From Mesotaenium endlicherianum (Eukaryota; Streptophyta; Zygnematophyceae; Zygnematales; Mesotaeniaceae), in NCBI GenBank assembly GCA_009602735.1, contig WELA01007584.1:652504-716503 (forward strand): a stretch of DNA of 64,000 bases, written 5' to 3'. Positions 1-12,200 of this stretch are shown piece after piece. The stretch's first letter is position 1. Every line of letters begins with the position of its first letter. Below the pieces are notes generated by a model. The model was not told where the DNA came from and did no database searches. It saw only the letters and a program-made list of their open reading frames with translations. A program made the translations under genes and the position numbers.

Positions 1-76
1 GCCGGAGAAGGATTTACTGCAAACGCCAAAGAAGCTTGACCATGAGAGGCTCAGACAGGAGCATCGAGGGACTCAC

Positions 77-1897
77 GCTGATCTCCTTCTTGGTCCGCGG
101 CTCCAAGGGCGTCCTCTCAGACAGGCTTGGGATGATGAACAGGCGTGACCGCTGCCGTCCAATCGTGAGCTCTATCGAGTCCTCTGGCCTGAGGTAAGGA
201 GCAATGTCCAAGCCCGTCTCCTCTTGCACCTGCTCCCCACACGCGTTGCAACCAATTTCATCAGCATATCACACGGCCATGCAAGGCCACGCAAGACTAT
301 CACTCATAGACTTGACCAGAGCCATGCCCCTCGATGGAAGAGCCCGAACGGCTGTTACGACGACTACTTGCAGTAGAAGTCGCTGCACCCCTTGGTTGGC
401 TAGCTTCCAGAATCACCAAAAGGTTGAGTGCGTGGTCCAAGCGCATAGTAGAGTCGCAGCCTAAGACAATAAAAGGTTGCTGGTAGAGGTGTGCATGTTG
501 TCCTCAATCAAACTTCAACCCACCCCCCTGTTTATGCTAAGTGCCAGATGAGATGTACAATGGAAGAGAGAGAACGTATGATATAAAGTGGGACCGACCT
601 CTCTGATGGCGCAAAGGTGATCCTCCTCGTCCTTGTTCTTCTTGCCCCGTGGGAATCCCCAACTTGAACCAGCTTTCCACCCTTTCACCAGAAGGCACTG
701 AAAAATATCCACACCAGCAAATGTCAATAGCCTATCCAGCATGCTCTCCTGCCACGCACTCGACGTCATGCTACAAAAGAATGTGGACGCTTGATGTGGC
801 ATGCCATAGCATGCTCTCCTGCCACGCACTCGACGTCATGCTACAAAAGAATGTGGACGCTTGATGTGGCATGCCATGAACTTCACAGCGTGGTCAACTT
901 CAATCGACTATCACTGAAGGTTTACAGCTTACCTTTTGAAGGTCTTCACTGAGAATGATAGCCCCCGTGACAGGGACACCTGTCTTGTAGGTGGTGAAAT
1001 CTTTGTATATGTCATCTACATGCTGTAGGTATGGGCGCAGGGCAGCACATTTCTGGAACACTTTTGTTTAGCAGCAGTCAAGGTATGCTGGTCAGAAGCT
1101 GGAGAGGCACATCCACAATTAATCATGAAAAAAGGGCCACTGCCAATACAATGGCAAAACATGGTACAGATACTGGTTTGACAAAGAATAAAGGGAGAGA
1201 CACGCTATTGAGTGGCCTTTGCTGCAGCATGTGAGCATGGGATAGTTAATTTACGAGCAGAGGGCTCCAGAGAAATAAAGGACAACGGCATTAGGCAGGA
1301 TACTTAAGGAGGTAAAATCGCGTAGGTTGAGAGACTTGAGGCCAGAAAACTGTTCTCTGCTGTTGTCCTCATAAAACCAGTGCGCCTGTTCAATAAGGAA
1401 CAGAATTCTTTCGAATGACTGCAGTTCTTCCACCGGCACGTTGAGGACAAAGCGGCTGCTCATGTGTAAGATCCAATATATCAGCTAAACACGGCCTCAA
1501 TCTCCTTCTTAATGAACAATTTCGTCCGCTTCATGCAACACTACAAAGTGTGATCGACCAGCTGATTGACTATGTCTGAGACGTTCTCTCGGGAAGTAAG
1601 TTCTTATCTTCTGAGAAAAATACACGTTAACCGGACGTTCAATTTAATTGTTCGCAGGCAGGCACAACACGTGCTCTAACTTTTTAGAGCTTCATCAAAG
1701 TTCAGAGTAAGTTGGAAAGCATGGAGAATAAACCTGCACAGATCGTCTAAAAGCTCCTGCGAAGGTAAGTTGCTCTTATGTACATTGCTAACAGGTTTCA
1801 GTGGTTTTACAGCAGCCCCTTTAGATTTGGAAGATGCACCATTATTTGCTGTAACTTTTGAAAGCGGAACCCCGTTCCCTGAGGCCATTCCAAACAT
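77..1897 (-). CDS. DCP2: mRNA-decapping enzyme DCP2 (Nudix hydrolase), 3' part outside window
   Basis: DCP2 removes the 5' m7G cap from mRNA in cytoplasmic P-bodies. Five exons join in phase with GT-AG ends: 1734-1897, 1304-1455, 933-1060, 599-697 and 77-229. The joined protein has the N-terminal Box A domain ([11 protein letters not shown], then [20 protein letters not shown] and [10 protein letters not shown]), the link [17 protein letters not shown], and a full Nudix box, G-x5-E-x7-REV-x-EE-x-GL, made by joining exon 4 ([21 protein letters not shown]) to exon 5 (VQEETGLD). The exon 2/3 join gives FTSLMFQKC, as expected for the family, which fixes the acceptor at 1060/1061. I chose the ATG at 1897, which is followed by MASGNG. 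Exon 5 ends at a GTGAGT donor and the rest of the gene lies left of base 1. The gene is divergent from the Atg22-like transporter. Identification is firm; the 5' UTR is not resolved. Confidence 0.93.
738..877. repeat. two-copy 70-bp tandem duplication in a DCP2 intron
   Basis: Bases 738-807 and 808-877 are near-identical copies of one 70-bp unit starting agcatgctctcctgcc. They lie in the intron between DCP2 exons 3 and 4, so the coding sequence is unaffected. Confidence 0.85.
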
Positions 1898-2984
1898 GCC
1901 TGCAAGTCTGGGATGAAGGAATGGACCAGCAGAAGATTTGAGCCTCTACGTTGCAAGCATGCATACCCACTTTAAGTAGCCCTTAATTTTAAAACAAGCT
2001 CTTAACCTGCCATAACTTCCTAGCCATGGCTTATGTTGAACCTTTCAAATTCAAACGTGGACAGAGATGCACCGTCGCACTGTCGACTGTTTCGATGTCA
2101 ATCCCGTCCGGACGTGGCGAGTGATCAATCTCCAGTTCTCGTCACGTCTTGTTAGTTCAACATCGTTACCACATATTGACTATGCTAGCGGATACGAGCA
2201 GCTACCTCAACGTCAACGTTCCCGACGCTGACTTTTAAGGCGTCGAGCAAATTTGGGCTCCAGGTGGATTACTAAACGCCAATATGCTGTTGGTATGTAG
2301 GCCCTAGGGGTGTATAGGCCAGCATAGACCTACGTCTGGGTGGGAACTCTGCTCCCGGTGCTCCGGTCGTGTCTTCTGGTTGCTTATGTCAACAGTCGAA
2401 GAGGATCCATATTCCAACTTCCGATCTGCATCCAATAGCTAGCATACTGTTCATAACGCTGTGCCTCGGTGGGCATTGATGTTCATCGATCGCCATCGAC
2501 TTATGAGCTATGGTGGGCTTCAAGATCCCATCAATAGTTTTGTACTTAAATGATACATGCATATGAAGCCATGTCCCACTTTGCCCCAGCTATCCAAGTA
2601 GGCTTTGGGAAAATGCAGCTCTATTAGGATAGGTCATTAAGAGTCTGCTCTCCCGCTTATTTCTCGTATGAAAGCACCATTCTGGCAATTGTCCGTATTT
2701 CTGCTGGAAATGAGACGCGTGCATCTCCAGGCTAATCTGCTCAAAAATGCGAACGATGGGATATAGCACTGAGTATATGCGTTCAAACAGGCTAAAGCAT
2801 GCTATTGCACTTTGCTGCTGAACTTTAATCAGTTGAACACATTCAGCTTATAGTCTCGTTCCACCTTAAGGTGAGAGCGGAACCACACGGTGTCAAGGAC
2901 GGTCCGCTAAGCTGGTGTGAATCTTGGCAGCTATGCAAACGGAAACATAAAAACTGAAGTTGTGTCTACACTGAAGGGTACGTG
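1898..2984. other. divergent intergenic region between DCP2 and the Atg22-like gene
   Basis: About 1.1 kb separates the two divergent start codons. It contains no convincing ORF. It presumably holds both promoters and 5' UTRs, but I see no clear TATA box or other named element. Confidence 0.5.
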
Positions 2985-5900
2985 ATGGCTAAGATGACAG
3001 GAGGAACGAGACCCTCAACTATGGGTTTAGAGATCCACCAGAACTCACACCAGCCCAGTCACACAGTCCTGCCTGTGACAGCCAGGGAGCGCTGGGGATG
3101 GTACCTGTACGACTGTGCATATGCACCCCTCACCTACGTAGCACAGCCTGTCTTGCTGCCACTCCTGCTCCTAAGCTTGGCCGATCATGAGGCCTGGAAC
3201 AGGCTCGGTCAGCCCGCCCCTCCAGCCTGTCATGGAGGCCCCTCGGACAGCTGTGTGCGCTGCATCGCAGAAGAGGGGGACAAGCTAATGACGCCCCAGG
3301 GGTACACTCCTCCTTCCCTTCCGCATGGACGCTCCACCACCCTGCGTGACTTGACAGTGTCAGACCTGAATGGAACGGGCATGACAGGTGACACTAGCTC
3401 TGGTGTCCTAGCGCCTCGAAAGCACGGCCGCTCATCACGATCATCTTGATGGTGCAAACAAGCCTGCCAGTGGGTCGGGGCCGTTAATTTTGCTGGAGCG
3501 CCTGCGATTGGAATTGCACCAACTAGGACTGGGGGGACTGGGGGGAGCAGACGAGGGGTGTCGTGTGGGGGCGCGCTCTCTTGCCAACGCCATTTCACCC
3601 ATTCTGGAGCGCATGGGAACATCCTGCTTGTTCCTTTCTCGGTCTGCAAAGTCTAGGGATGGGGGATGTGCCACTTGTCGTTCGTCAGCCCTGTTCTATG
3701 CTTCTCTTGCTCGCGCTCCTGTGCTGCCATATTACCCGCTGCTGATGTGGATACATGCCACCGACTATAACTCCTGCAAGCCACAAGCAAATGTTTACCT
3801 GGGGGTAAAGTGCAGTGACTTCGAGCTACATCCATGTGGCACGCTGTAGTAGCTCATATAACTAATGGCAGGTCAGGCGCATGCATTGCTCGCAGCGAAG
3901 TAGCCCCACTGTTGCTACGCTGCCCGGCTGGCAAGGCTGGCCCGCTCGCCAGCTCACCGCTCTGAGCCTACTAAGCGGCTCGACAAGGTTCAAGCGCCCA
4001 GACATGCGACACGTGTCTCTCAGCTGCGTAAAGAGGGTGCGCAGCTCTAGCTCCAGCAGAGTGCCGTCACCCATCACCCATTGCCCATTGCCCATTGCCC
4101 CACCACCATTCACCAGTCACCCTTCGCCCATGAACCCCGCGGCAAGCACAGGCGGCTGGCAGGCAGGCCGTAACCTGGTCCTTTGTGCTTTCCGTTTGAT
4201 CACTGGGGTAGCGGGCGTTGGAGTGTTTGTCGACACGTTGACCTTTGCACGCCCTTCCTGGGCCCTCCTACCCGTGGCATTGTTGTAGTAAGAGCCCGCT
4301 TCACTTACCCCTCCTCCTCCCCTAATTGTCATGTGCTAACCTCAACTCCTTGGCATGGTCTTTGAGCAGACTTTTGGCTCCAAAGCCCTCTCCACTCTCC
4401 ATGAGGTCCCCTGGTTGACCTTTTCGTGGTGTGTGTGTGTGCGTGCGTATGTGTGTGCACACAGGCCCAGGGAGCTGCCTGGCAGAAGCGTGTGCTGGGG
4501 TGCTCTTTGCTTCACCCCACTGCACTGGGTGGTGGCCTTGCTGGCGGCATCGCTGCTCGTCCAGCTGGCGGTCCTCGTCACCCTGGGCCCGTTGGCTGGC
4601 GACTACTTGCGTAGGAAGAAGGTAGTGCAGCACTTGCTCTTCCCCCCCTCCCGCTCCCTGCCCCGCTCCGCGCCTGTGCAGGGGCATGCATGGGGGCCTT
4701 ATGCGGCACACTGTGATGATGCAACCCAGAAGCGTGGTGAGGGACCTACGCTTTGCCAAAGTCCCCTACACAGCTCTGCCAGCCCGGCATCTCGTCGTTG
4801 CGCCACATGGCTGTTGGGCCGCGCCAGACCCTGCCAGAGCGACTGTTGGCGAGCTGCAGTAGGCCGTGGCCCCCACACGCGCGTGCGGTCAGGCACTCGG
4901 CATGCAGGCGGCTCATCAGCACTTCCTGATGCCAGCTTCTGTGGACTTCCCTTCTTTTCTACTTCTCCTTCCTCCTCCTCCTCCTCCTCCTCCTCCTCCT
5001 CCTCCTCGTCATCATCATCTTCTCGTGCTGCAGCAGCGTCCGTGCACGTATTGCACGGTCCCCCGTGGGTAGGTGAAAGAGAGTCGCAGGCAGGCTGCCT
5101 TGCCAACAAGGTGGAAAGCCAGACTGGGGCGCTTGGTGGTCCACAGAAGTCTGACCTGCGGTTGACCGCTGCTGTGTAGGCAGATGCTGACGTTGACCAC
5201 TTTGGCCGGCGCCCTGGCCTGCTTCGGCGCCATGGCTGTGGACTCGGGACACCTCTGGTGGCTCGTGGGCATCCTCCTCATCGTCGTCAACGCGTGCTTC
5301 GGCCTCGCTGCCGTCTGTTACTACTGGTGCGAGCGAGCGACCGAGCGCCTCTCTTCTGCCCTTCTAGCCGTGAGTGAGAGGGAGAGAGAGCGAGAGCCCG
5401 GCTGCCCGTCTGCTCCTGCAGGTGTAAGTTTGCGAGCACCTCTCTGAACTTGTGGCTGCGAATGTGAGAGAGAGGAGAGGGACAGATGGCAAGGAGAGTG
5501 TGGCGCTTGGCTGCACCCCACGCAGGTGAACTTGACTCATCGCTGAGGGAGGAGGCCGCACATGAGTGGCTGTACACACACTTGCACGCACACATGCACG
5601 CACGCACACACGCACATACATACATACACACACGCATGAACTTACGCACATGCAGGCTGGATGCCTCAAGAATGGGCAGGGAGGTGTGGTGCTCGCCTTG
5701 TGAGTTGTTCTTTTCTTCCAAAAGGGCTCAGTTTCCCGTGAGTGCAGCTCGCCTGTATGCCCATCGAGCGCAGCCCAGAAGCGGTGCCATTATAAGTCTG
5801 CCACGGCTGGATATGCTGCAGCAAGCCTCATCAGGGACAGCTGTCCTGGATGGGTGCGCAGCTACCTGCCGGTGCTGGTGGATGCCACGCAGCAGGTGCT

Positions 5901-8030
5901 GGATGCGGCGGCGGCCGGGCTGCCTCCGCGCGCGCTCTACCTTCTGCGCAGCAAGGTGTGCGCCGCTCTCGCGCCCAACATGGTCCTCTTGTTCCCCTGC
6001 CTATCAACTGTCGCTAGCAGCTGCAGCGGAGCGTGGAACTCCGTCAGGCGTTGCTCCTCAGTGGGGCAGCCATGACTTGCAGCCCATATTGTTGGCCTGT
6101 TGCGTGTCCAAAATGCAGCAGGGGAAGGTGGCATGTATGTCTGTCGCTGCCTGGCTGGCAGCACGTTGGGGCGCCACCTGTGCATTGTTTTGTCTGGCGG
6201 GGGCATTGCTATCTATGGTGGTCCTGCCTGTTCGAAAGTTTACACTTGCAGTAAAGCAAAGGATGAACTGCAACCTGATACTGGTGCGCATGCTGCTGAT
6301 GCAACATCGCGACGGCACTGTGGCGAGGGAGTGGCAGCACCTTCAAGGCACAAGCATCAACAGTCTTTTGTGCTCGTCTGCGCAGATTGAGAACAAGATG
6401 TCTCAGACAGGCCTGGCGTTGGGCCACCTGGCAGCGGCCGCGTGCTCGGGAGCTCTCGTGGCTGCGTTGCATGCGGGAGCGGGGGACCGCCTCATTCTCA
6501 GGCTGGGCCTTGGGACAGCTGGCGCCGGCTGCCTGGGCCTGTCGCTCATCTCCCTCCGCTGGCTGTCCGCCAGGGCCGGTTCCGCTGCCGGGCCGCCACC
6601 TGGCAAGCGCGCAAGCCTCGCCGGCTGGGGTGAGATGTGGGAGCTCCTCGCCCGCTCCGGCCGGCACAGGCATGCGTTCAGGCTGCTTCTGTGCTTCTCG
6701 CTGTACGCGGGTGCGCTCACCACCACGCTCGCGCTCGGCTTCCTCTACGGCGCCCGGAGCTTCTGCCTCTCGCGGCGCGCGGCGGCGGCGCTGCTGACGA
6801 CCGTCAGCCTTGCGGCCGCCGCGGGGGCGCCCGTCTCCCTGCGCGTGCAGCGCGTGCTCTTCCTGTGGGGCAGCAAGGGCATGCTCGCGCTGCTGCTGGC
6901 CCTCTCAGCGCTGGCCCCTGCCTGGGGGCTGCTGGCCCCCTATCTGCCATGTCACGCCCTGGGAGTGCGCCACCGCTGGGAGCTATTCGCACTCGCGGCC
7001 TGGCTGGGTTTCTGCCTGGGGGCCCTGGCCTCGTACTCGCGCACGCTCTTCCTGAACCTCGTCCCGCGCACGCACGACGCGGGCATGCTCACGCTGTATG
7101 TCCTCTGCGAGAGGGCCAGCTCCTTCATCGGGCCGCTGCTCGTTTTTGTCGTATACCACGTGAGAGCCGTGCGCCCCCCCCTCCATGCATGCTCTGCTTC
7201 CGTCTCGTTCTGGCCTCCCGTGGGCTCCCGTGCATTACGCCTGGGGCCACCCTCGGGTGATGACACGTATCGTCGCGCAGTGCTTGGCTGTGGATCTGCT
7301 CAGACTAGGCTAGAGACGACGCATGCTATTCTGGGTCCTCTGCTAGTGATCCACTACTGGGCAGGTGCGTGCGTGCGCGCGTGCGTGCGTGCTTCTCAGT
7401 TGGCCCTGCTGCCTGCCCTTCTGCACGCGCACTTTGGCACTTGTGCTGCCCCGTCTTCCTCTGCTTGTTCAATCCGGGCTTTGCTGAGCTTCAACGCATC
7501 GATGCATCTATGATGGCTCGTTGTCTACTGACTCGCGAGGACGCTCGGGCGCAGCCACTAACATATCATGCTACTGTGCTCGATACAACCCCCCGGGAAG
7601 GGCAGTCAACCTGCCGCCCTTGCCAGGCGGCCAGCCAGTCCACGACAATGCTGGAGGTTATCATGAACACCACAGTATTGGCAGCTAACAAATTCAACTA
7701 GTGCCCCAGACGCCTCAGCGCATCGGCAGCACGCATCGGCAACTGATTGGTCTTTCATTGCCCTCACCTGTGCAGCATTATGGGCTGCGCATGAGCCTGC
7801 TCGTGCTCCTGGGCATGCTCGTGGGCCCCCTCGTCCTCTTGTGCCTCGTACGCGAGAAGGAGGGCATGGTGGATGCCGGCCGCTACAGCGGCGTGGACAG
7901 CTGCTGCCTGCCGGAATGCACCCTGCAGGCCTCCGGCCCAGCAGCGCAAGCAGACGCATGCTGTGCCGGGGCCTATTGGCCGAGCGGTGCAAAGATTGCG
8001 CCAGCTCCTTTGCTGATTCTGGGTTCCTAG
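2985..8030 (+). CDS. Atg22-like MFS transporter (vacuolar effluxer family)
   Basis: Members of this family are multi-pass major-facilitator carriers; yeast Atg22 exports amino acids from the vacuole after autophagy. Exon 1 (ATG at 2985) has the family start RERWGWYLYDCAYAPL and a first membrane helix. Later exons join in phase: one ending at 4621 (a helix, then GDYLRRKK), then 5184-5326, 5862-5955 (YLPVLVDAT), 6386-7159 (about seven hydrophobic helices, with LGLGTAGAG and the ERASSFIGPLLVF helix) and 7776-8030 (YGLRMSLLVLLG helix, then VREKEG, a family-typical end). The stop is at 8028-8030. The exon 1 donor and exon 2 acceptor are unresolved: candidate pairs near 3388 and 4464 or 4485 do not match in phase. 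Introns carry low-complexity runs. The substrate is inferred from family only. Confidence 0.8.
4966..5007. repeat. (TCC)n microsatellite in an intron of the Atg22-like gene
   Basis: An almost pure run of TCC triplets between the exon ending at 4621 and the exon starting at 5184. It produces false poly-Ser, poly-Pro and poly-Glu reading frames. Confidence 0.9.
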
Positions 8031-9251
8031 TGAGTGTTGGATGGAAGGGGGTAGCGGCACCACACATTCGATGGGGCCCAGACCCTTTTGCCGGCCCGCT
8101 ATTTGCGTTCCCATCTTGTAGCGGAGGTGCCATGCAGGCAGACTCCATGGCATGCATGGCGGTGTTTGGGCTTGCACAGGTGCACTGTATAGGACGGGAG
8201 GTCATTTTAATGAGAGGTGCTGCTGCAAATTTGCAGGGGCTGTCATGCAGTCCTAGGTGGTGGTCAAATTGGTTCAAGCTGCAAGGAAGGAAGGTACTGG
8301 GTTCGTGTAGCTAGTGGTATCGGGCATAAGTATGGGAGCTTACATTCTTTGCCGCCTTAATTCCGCCCCTGTGCACTGGGACGGTTATCACGCAAGGCTG
8401 CGTGTTTATTGTTAGGAGTAAATTTGCAGTCTGTTTTGGTCTTTCCTGCGGATAGGTCAGCTGTTCAGTGCGGCCCCTCTTATTTTAGAAGAGGTGGGTT
8501 CTGTAGCAGTTAGCAGGTACATGATGGCCATAGATAACTATACCCCACATGCAAAAAAAGCATATATGTATGACAGATTCGCCCCCAATTAATATTCCAT
8601 TCATTGAAATTACTCGATGGGAAAAAACTAGCAGTGCTCTGTTGTATGTCTAGGTGCCTAAAAAGTTATCAACTGGGCAACTTTGATGCCCAGGTGTAAT
8701 TGTTATTCATCCTATGTGTTTCTATGTGGCCCCAATAGTTTTGGAGCCTATGTGGCATACGCATGCCAATCTTATCTACCATCAGTGCAGAGCGGGACAA
8801 CCTGCTGGTATGCCGTACTTGAGAAAGATATACTCATGCACTTAGTAAGGTTGACTTCATCGATGTACTTAGCGCGTGGATGACTGCACATACTGCAGCA
8901 CACTTTAGTAAGCATATCTTGCAGCTCACTCTACGCAGTGACGTATACTGCTGCATCTCATAGTACTTACTGACCTATCTTTGTAATATCATAGGAAGCA
9001 CCTGTGGACTCTAGTCCTGTTAAGTAGAGCAACTGCCTGCTACTACATGCTCCTGCACCTCAATCCATCATCACCCAGTGCCGTAAGCGGAAACAGAGTA
9101 TACGAAATTTCCCATCCCTCTGACCTCACCACCATGCACAAGGACACGAACAACTGCTGCAGCTGCATCAACGCCAGCGCCTAGGATGGCACCCGAGGGC
9201 CGCCTTGTAGCAATGCACCTAGGGCAGTTCCCGGCGGTCCTCGCCTCACCG
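8031..9251. other. intergenic region between convergent genes, no gene seen
   Basis: The Atg22-like gene and the large minus-strand gene converge here. The stretch should hold both 3' UTRs. No supported ORF, RNA gene or repeat was found. Confidence 0.5.
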
Positions 9252-12200
9252 TTACCGGCCGTGGCTTCTGCCTCTGGGTGCTCCAATGTCGTGGAGAGGA
9301 CGGCGTCTGTCTGGTGCTGCTTGCTCACTGGTTGCGCGCAGGACCTCTGCATTCTCCTTGTCCTGGACAATACCGGGAGCAAACATCTTCGTCTTCGCTG
9401 GCACGTCCATGGAGGCACCAGGCAGCTTGGAGAGAGGTGCCGACGTGCTTGGAAAGAGCTCCTGGCAGCTCTCCTCGCTGCCTTCCGTGATGCTGTGTCC
9501 CCCAGGAGGGACCTTCCTCGGGCTGGGAGTGCGCACAGAGATGCCGGCTCCTCTGGCAGGAGATGCGGGCCTATTCTTGCTGACAGGTGGCTCCGTGCAG
9601 TCGCTCCGCGGCTGCCTACCACGCTCTCCAACGGCCACCTGTTCGGAGAGACCAGAGGCCCCCCTAGCGGTAGCCATGGTGGACCTATCCTGGCTCTGCT
9701 GCTGCCACGGCAGAGGGAATGAGTTTCTTGCACCAGCCCGAAGTGACAGGGGTGGGGGGCGCGTACTGACGCCACCTGTCCCCGCGTCTATTTCCAGCAG
9801 AGCAGTGCCCTGTTGAGCGCTCAACGAGACCCTAGGTCGAGTGGACAGGTTCAGCCTGCTGCTGTTATCTCTAAAATCTCCTGGCACACCAGGCTGAGCT
9901 GCTGCAGCCGCTCCTATGCCTGCCAGGTCAGTCCTGCCGGTAGCGCTGGCACTGGCGCCGCCGCGTGTGTAGGTGCCTGGGTCGCTTCGCAGCTCGTCGG
10001 CTGAGGGGGGAGGGACTCTGGCAGGGGAGGCCGCCCTTCTGGCGGCAGAGGCGCCCTCCTTGGAGGCCGACAGCTCGCCCTTGAGAGCAGAAATCCGCTC
10101 CCTCAGAGCCGACACTCTGTTCTTCAACGAAGGCCCATGCACCCCAATGCCGCCCTCGCTGCCAGCTGTGACGGGCTCCGCCTGCCTGGCAGTTGCGACC
10201 TGAGCTGCCTCCACTGGCATGGAGACATCCTCCGCAGCGCTGGCGCCTTCCCACAGAGAGCTTCCAGAGGGTGCTCCACTGCGACTAGGTTGCCCTTTGC
10301 TCACTCCCCCCAGGCTCCCCCCATGTTCTGAATACAACAATAGGGCACTGCCCTCACCCCATGCATAAGAGGTGCAAGCCTCCCCCGCAAGCCCGGCGCC
10401 TTCTCCCGTTGCAGTCGCAAAGAAGCGACGTTCACTCCCCGAGCCAGTATCTATGACAGAGTCTGCAAACAACGCCCCCATCGCGCTGACACTGCCTCCA
10501 CTATCGCTCTTTCCTCCCATGGCAGCCGGGGCAAAGGGTCCGTCTACCTGTTCGGCATTCCTGCTCCCCACTCTCGTGAGCTCGCTCAGTCCGGAGCCAT
10601 TTCCTCGAGGAGGAGGCGCCTTCCAGGGCGACTGCGACCTCGGCTTCTTCTCCACAACCCTTGAGGGGGACATCCCTCTCCGAGCAAAGCCTGCATTGCC
10701 AGCACTCACGGGTGCTGCCTCTGCGGCTGCGGCTATACGACGCCCCTGACGTGCTGCTGGTCCCCGTGTGCGGCTCTGCTGCTCCTCGGCAAGGACGTGC
10801 TCCGACAGCAGCGCCGTGGCCCCTTGAGCTGCAGCTGTCACTACCTCGCTGCTGTAGCCGTCACCTGCGCCAGCAAGTGCTTGCCGCCCCCCCGGCATAA
10901 TGCCGCGGCTGCCTTCTCCCAGCAGCAGTGGCCGTGAGGAGGACGGAGCCTGACCGCTGCTTCCCCCCTGCAGGCCCTTCTCTGAGCCCGGGAGGCTGCC
11001 ACCGGCCTTGGGGCTCATGCTCACGCTCGTGCTCATGCTGGCGCTGACCCTGCCCTCCAGCACCTTCCGCTTTCCCACCAGGTGCTCGCTGTCACCGGGG
11101 CCATTCAGGGAGCCTCCCCAGGAGGAGGAGGAGGTCTCCGCCTGGAGGGGGGCAGGAGCCGAGCGGGCAACCCCTGAGGCCCATCGGGGCCGGAAGCGAG
11201 GCCGCTCCTGGCAGGTGAGCTCTTCCACTGTATGCTCTGCTGCGCTCTCCCCGTCCTGAGCTTGCTCCTCCGCGTCGCTTCCTGCTGCTGCAGCAAGTAG
11301 GGCGGGAGCTTCAGCCTGCGCGTTCTTGACGGCTGCGTGCCCGCCAGGCTGAACGGAGTTGGCGGTGCCGCCCAGCACCCTGGGCTGGGGCAGGTCCGTG
11401 GCTGGCATGTCACGGCTGGCATCGGGCTCGCGCCCGGACAGGCTGCTCTCTGTGCTCTCGCTGCTGCTGACGCTCAGGCTCGGCTGCAGCATCCTCGACG
11501 GCCCTCGGGGGCCAACCTCCTGGGCATGTACAAGGGGAGGCTCCTGGGCTCCAGCGGGAGCATTGTGGCCCAAGGATACATGGGCTGCAGCTGCTGGTGA
11601 GGCCTGCGGTTGCGTTCTACCTGTTCCAGGAGCGGGTGGCTGAGAGCGGAGGACTCCCTCGCCCAGGTGCTGCTGCTCTGGGGCCCACATCGTCGTGTTG
11701 GCAGGAGGCGGTGGCAGCACGTCAGTCCCTGAGCCTCCCGCCCACGCTCCCGGCACCGCCCCCGCCGCCACTGCAACCGCAGCCGGCTTGAAGGGGCGGC
11801 GCATGAGAGGAGCCTCCTCTCCGTCCACGATCGACACACCTGGCAGCCTCCTGCTCGCGGCTGCTGCCCCGTTGCGAGTGGACGAGCCAGAGCCAGAGCC
11901 AGAGCCAGAGCTCATCTCCGCCTGGGCTCCCCTGGCCCCCCCGGGGGAGGGGCTCCTTCTGGCAGCCCCCCCGGCGGCGGCGGCGCGTCTGCCAGGCGAT
12001 GCGCTTCTGATGGGGTTGCCGCGGGTGTCCAGGCTGGTCCAGTACTCCGTCCCGTCCTCCTCAGCGGCAAGGGCACCGCCAGCAGCCCCGTCGAGCTTCT
12101 CGCTCGCGTTCTCCCTGCCCCAACCGGCACCACCTGGCGGCGCTCTGGCCTCCTCGCCACCTGGCGCAGAGGGCCAGAATGGCGTCTCCCTGCTCCTGGG

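Noticed and set aside
738-877. CRISPR-like array
   Set aside because: Only two directly adjacent 70-bp copies without spacers, inside an intron of a eukaryotic gene.
5486-7513. Single 675-codon plus-strand ORF
   Set aside because: It spans introns of the Atg22-like gene; only 6386-7159 of it is coding by homology and splice sites. The rest includes TG/CA repeats.
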